From assembly GCA_016648135.1 (NCBI GenBank), contig JADDOH010000495.1, forward strand, positions 248,001-312,000: a stretch of 64,000 nucleotides of DNA, written 5' to 3'. The translations under genes were made by a program, and so were the position numbers. This DNA is from Agrypnia vestita (taxonomy: Eukaryota; Arthropoda; Insecta; Trichoptera; Phryganeidae). Under the pieces are notes generated by a model. It made no database searches and was not told the origin of the DNA. It saw only the letters and a list, made by a program, of their open reading frames with translations. Shown here in pieces: positions 63,406-64,000 of the stretch; the first letter of the stretch is position 1; every line of letters begins with the position of its first letter.

Positions 63406-64000
63406 AAATCATGGAGAGCAGTTATCATGCCTCTCTACAAAGGTAAAGGGTCGAGATTGGAATGCGGGAACTACAGGGCAATCAGCCTTTTAAGCTCGGT
63501 CGGCAAACTTTATGGAAGAATTTTGATAGAAAGAGTAAGGTCGATGACGAAAGAAAAGGTATGGGACGTGCAAGGAGCCTTTGTGGGTGGAAGAGGATGC
63601 ATGGATCAGATATTCTCTCTACGAGTGTTGACGGAAAAGTTTTTAGCGAAAAACCAAAAACTTTTCTGTGCATTTGTAGATCTGCAAAAAGCTTATGATA
63701 GGGTTATTAGAGGAAGGTTATGGAAGGTACTCTCTGATTACAAGGTGAACAGTAAACTTATAGACGCAGTTGCATCCCTTTACGAGGGGAGTACTGCGTG
63801 TGTAAGAATCAATGGATCTTTCACACCGTGGTTTGATATAACAAAAGGTGTCAAACAGGGTTGTGTAATGTCTCCATGGCTGTTCAACTTGTATATGGAT
63901 AATTGTGTGAAAGAACTGGAATGTATGAATATAGGAGCGAAAATGAGTGATTGGATTGTATGCTGTTTACTGTACGCGGATGATGCGGTATTAATGGCAA
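63406..64000 (+). CDS. LINE reverse transcriptase, partial, open to window end
   Basis: One frame, phase TGG at 63412, is open from 63406 to the right edge (about 198 codons; partial at both ends). Motifs in order: WRAVIMPLYKGKG; NYRAISLLSSVGKLYGRILI (RT block 1); GAFVGGRGCMDQIFSL (block 2); FCAFVDLQKAYDRV (motif A with the first catalytic Asp); GVKQGCVMSPWLFNLYMD (motif B); LLYADDAVLMA (motif C, YADD with the catalytic Asp pair). These are the core of a non-LTR retrotransposon reverse transcriptase that copies its RNA at a nicked target. The 5' endonuclease domain is missing: stop TAA at 63403 and unrelated DNA precede the frame. The C-terminal tail would lie beyond the window; family L1e tails nearby may belong to it. 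The absence of stops and intact catalytic residues suggest a recent copy, though 5'-truncated. Confidence 0.85.

Overview
The window looks like gene-poor nuclear DNA from an insect, most likely a moth or butterfly. It is AT-rich, has no operons or long open frames, and is crowded with short decayed eukaryotic transposons: LINE tails, tRNA-derived SINEs, Helitrons, mariner, pogo and hAT relics, and many hairpin-shaped elements. The lineage is inferred from the style of the repeats (for example the LINE ends containing a CCCAGCAGTGG-type motif and the CGCCATCTGGTAG repeats); no host protein proves it. The only functional gene I can support is a tRNA-Arg(ACG) at 10582-10654. No host protein-coding exon could be recognised. 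Several GC-rich, apparently single-copy islands (about 6975-7110, 33185-33290, 36390-36550, 43670-43880, 49205-49460, 52210-52600, 58030-58300, 59270-59510) stand out from the AT-rich background and are candidates for conserved regulatory DNA in a gene desert or a large intron. Layout. 1-9 kb: CR1-like and other LINE tails, a Helitron fragment, a 175 bp hairpin repeat and three tRNA-derived SINE types. 9-16 kb: the tRNA gene, a TA-flanked MITE, a CR1-like tail and a LINE 3' end. 16.1-17.7 kb: a complete but decayed DNA transposon with 19 bp inverted termini, TTAA target duplication and transposase remnants (Kolobok-like). 18-32 kb: foldback elements, SINEs, a second CR1 tail plus Helitron, a second 175 bp hairpin, and a large concentric palindrome at 28.9-29.6 kb. 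32-43 kb: a TA-flanked MITE, SINEs, Helitrons, an 8-bp-TSD hAT MITE and an internally deleted pogo-like transposon. 44-51 kb: nested inverted-repeat elements, SINE copies, a GC-rich MITE and foldbacks. 53-64 kb: a 1.57 kb inverted-repeat element abutting a complete 819 bp Helitron-like element; a foldback with a hammerhead-ribozyme-like core inserted in a Helitron with a 15 bp target duplication; a mariner relic; and, at the right edge, a LINE whose reverse transcriptase frame is still open and runs out of the window. The most interesting system is a set of foldback elements (29061-29404, 58823-59065, 61449-61620, and relatives near 11.7, 18.9, 20.1, 27.5, 41.6 and 49.9 kb). The better-preserved arms carry CTGANGA - short stem - GAAAC, the order of conserved residues in hammerhead self-cleaving ribozymes, as is known for the pseudo-LTRs of Penelope-like retroelements. 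A second theme is a Helitron family, recurring about ten times, that in several copies carries a tRNA-like B-box module. Everything here was read by eye; family names rest on motif recognition, not on a database search.
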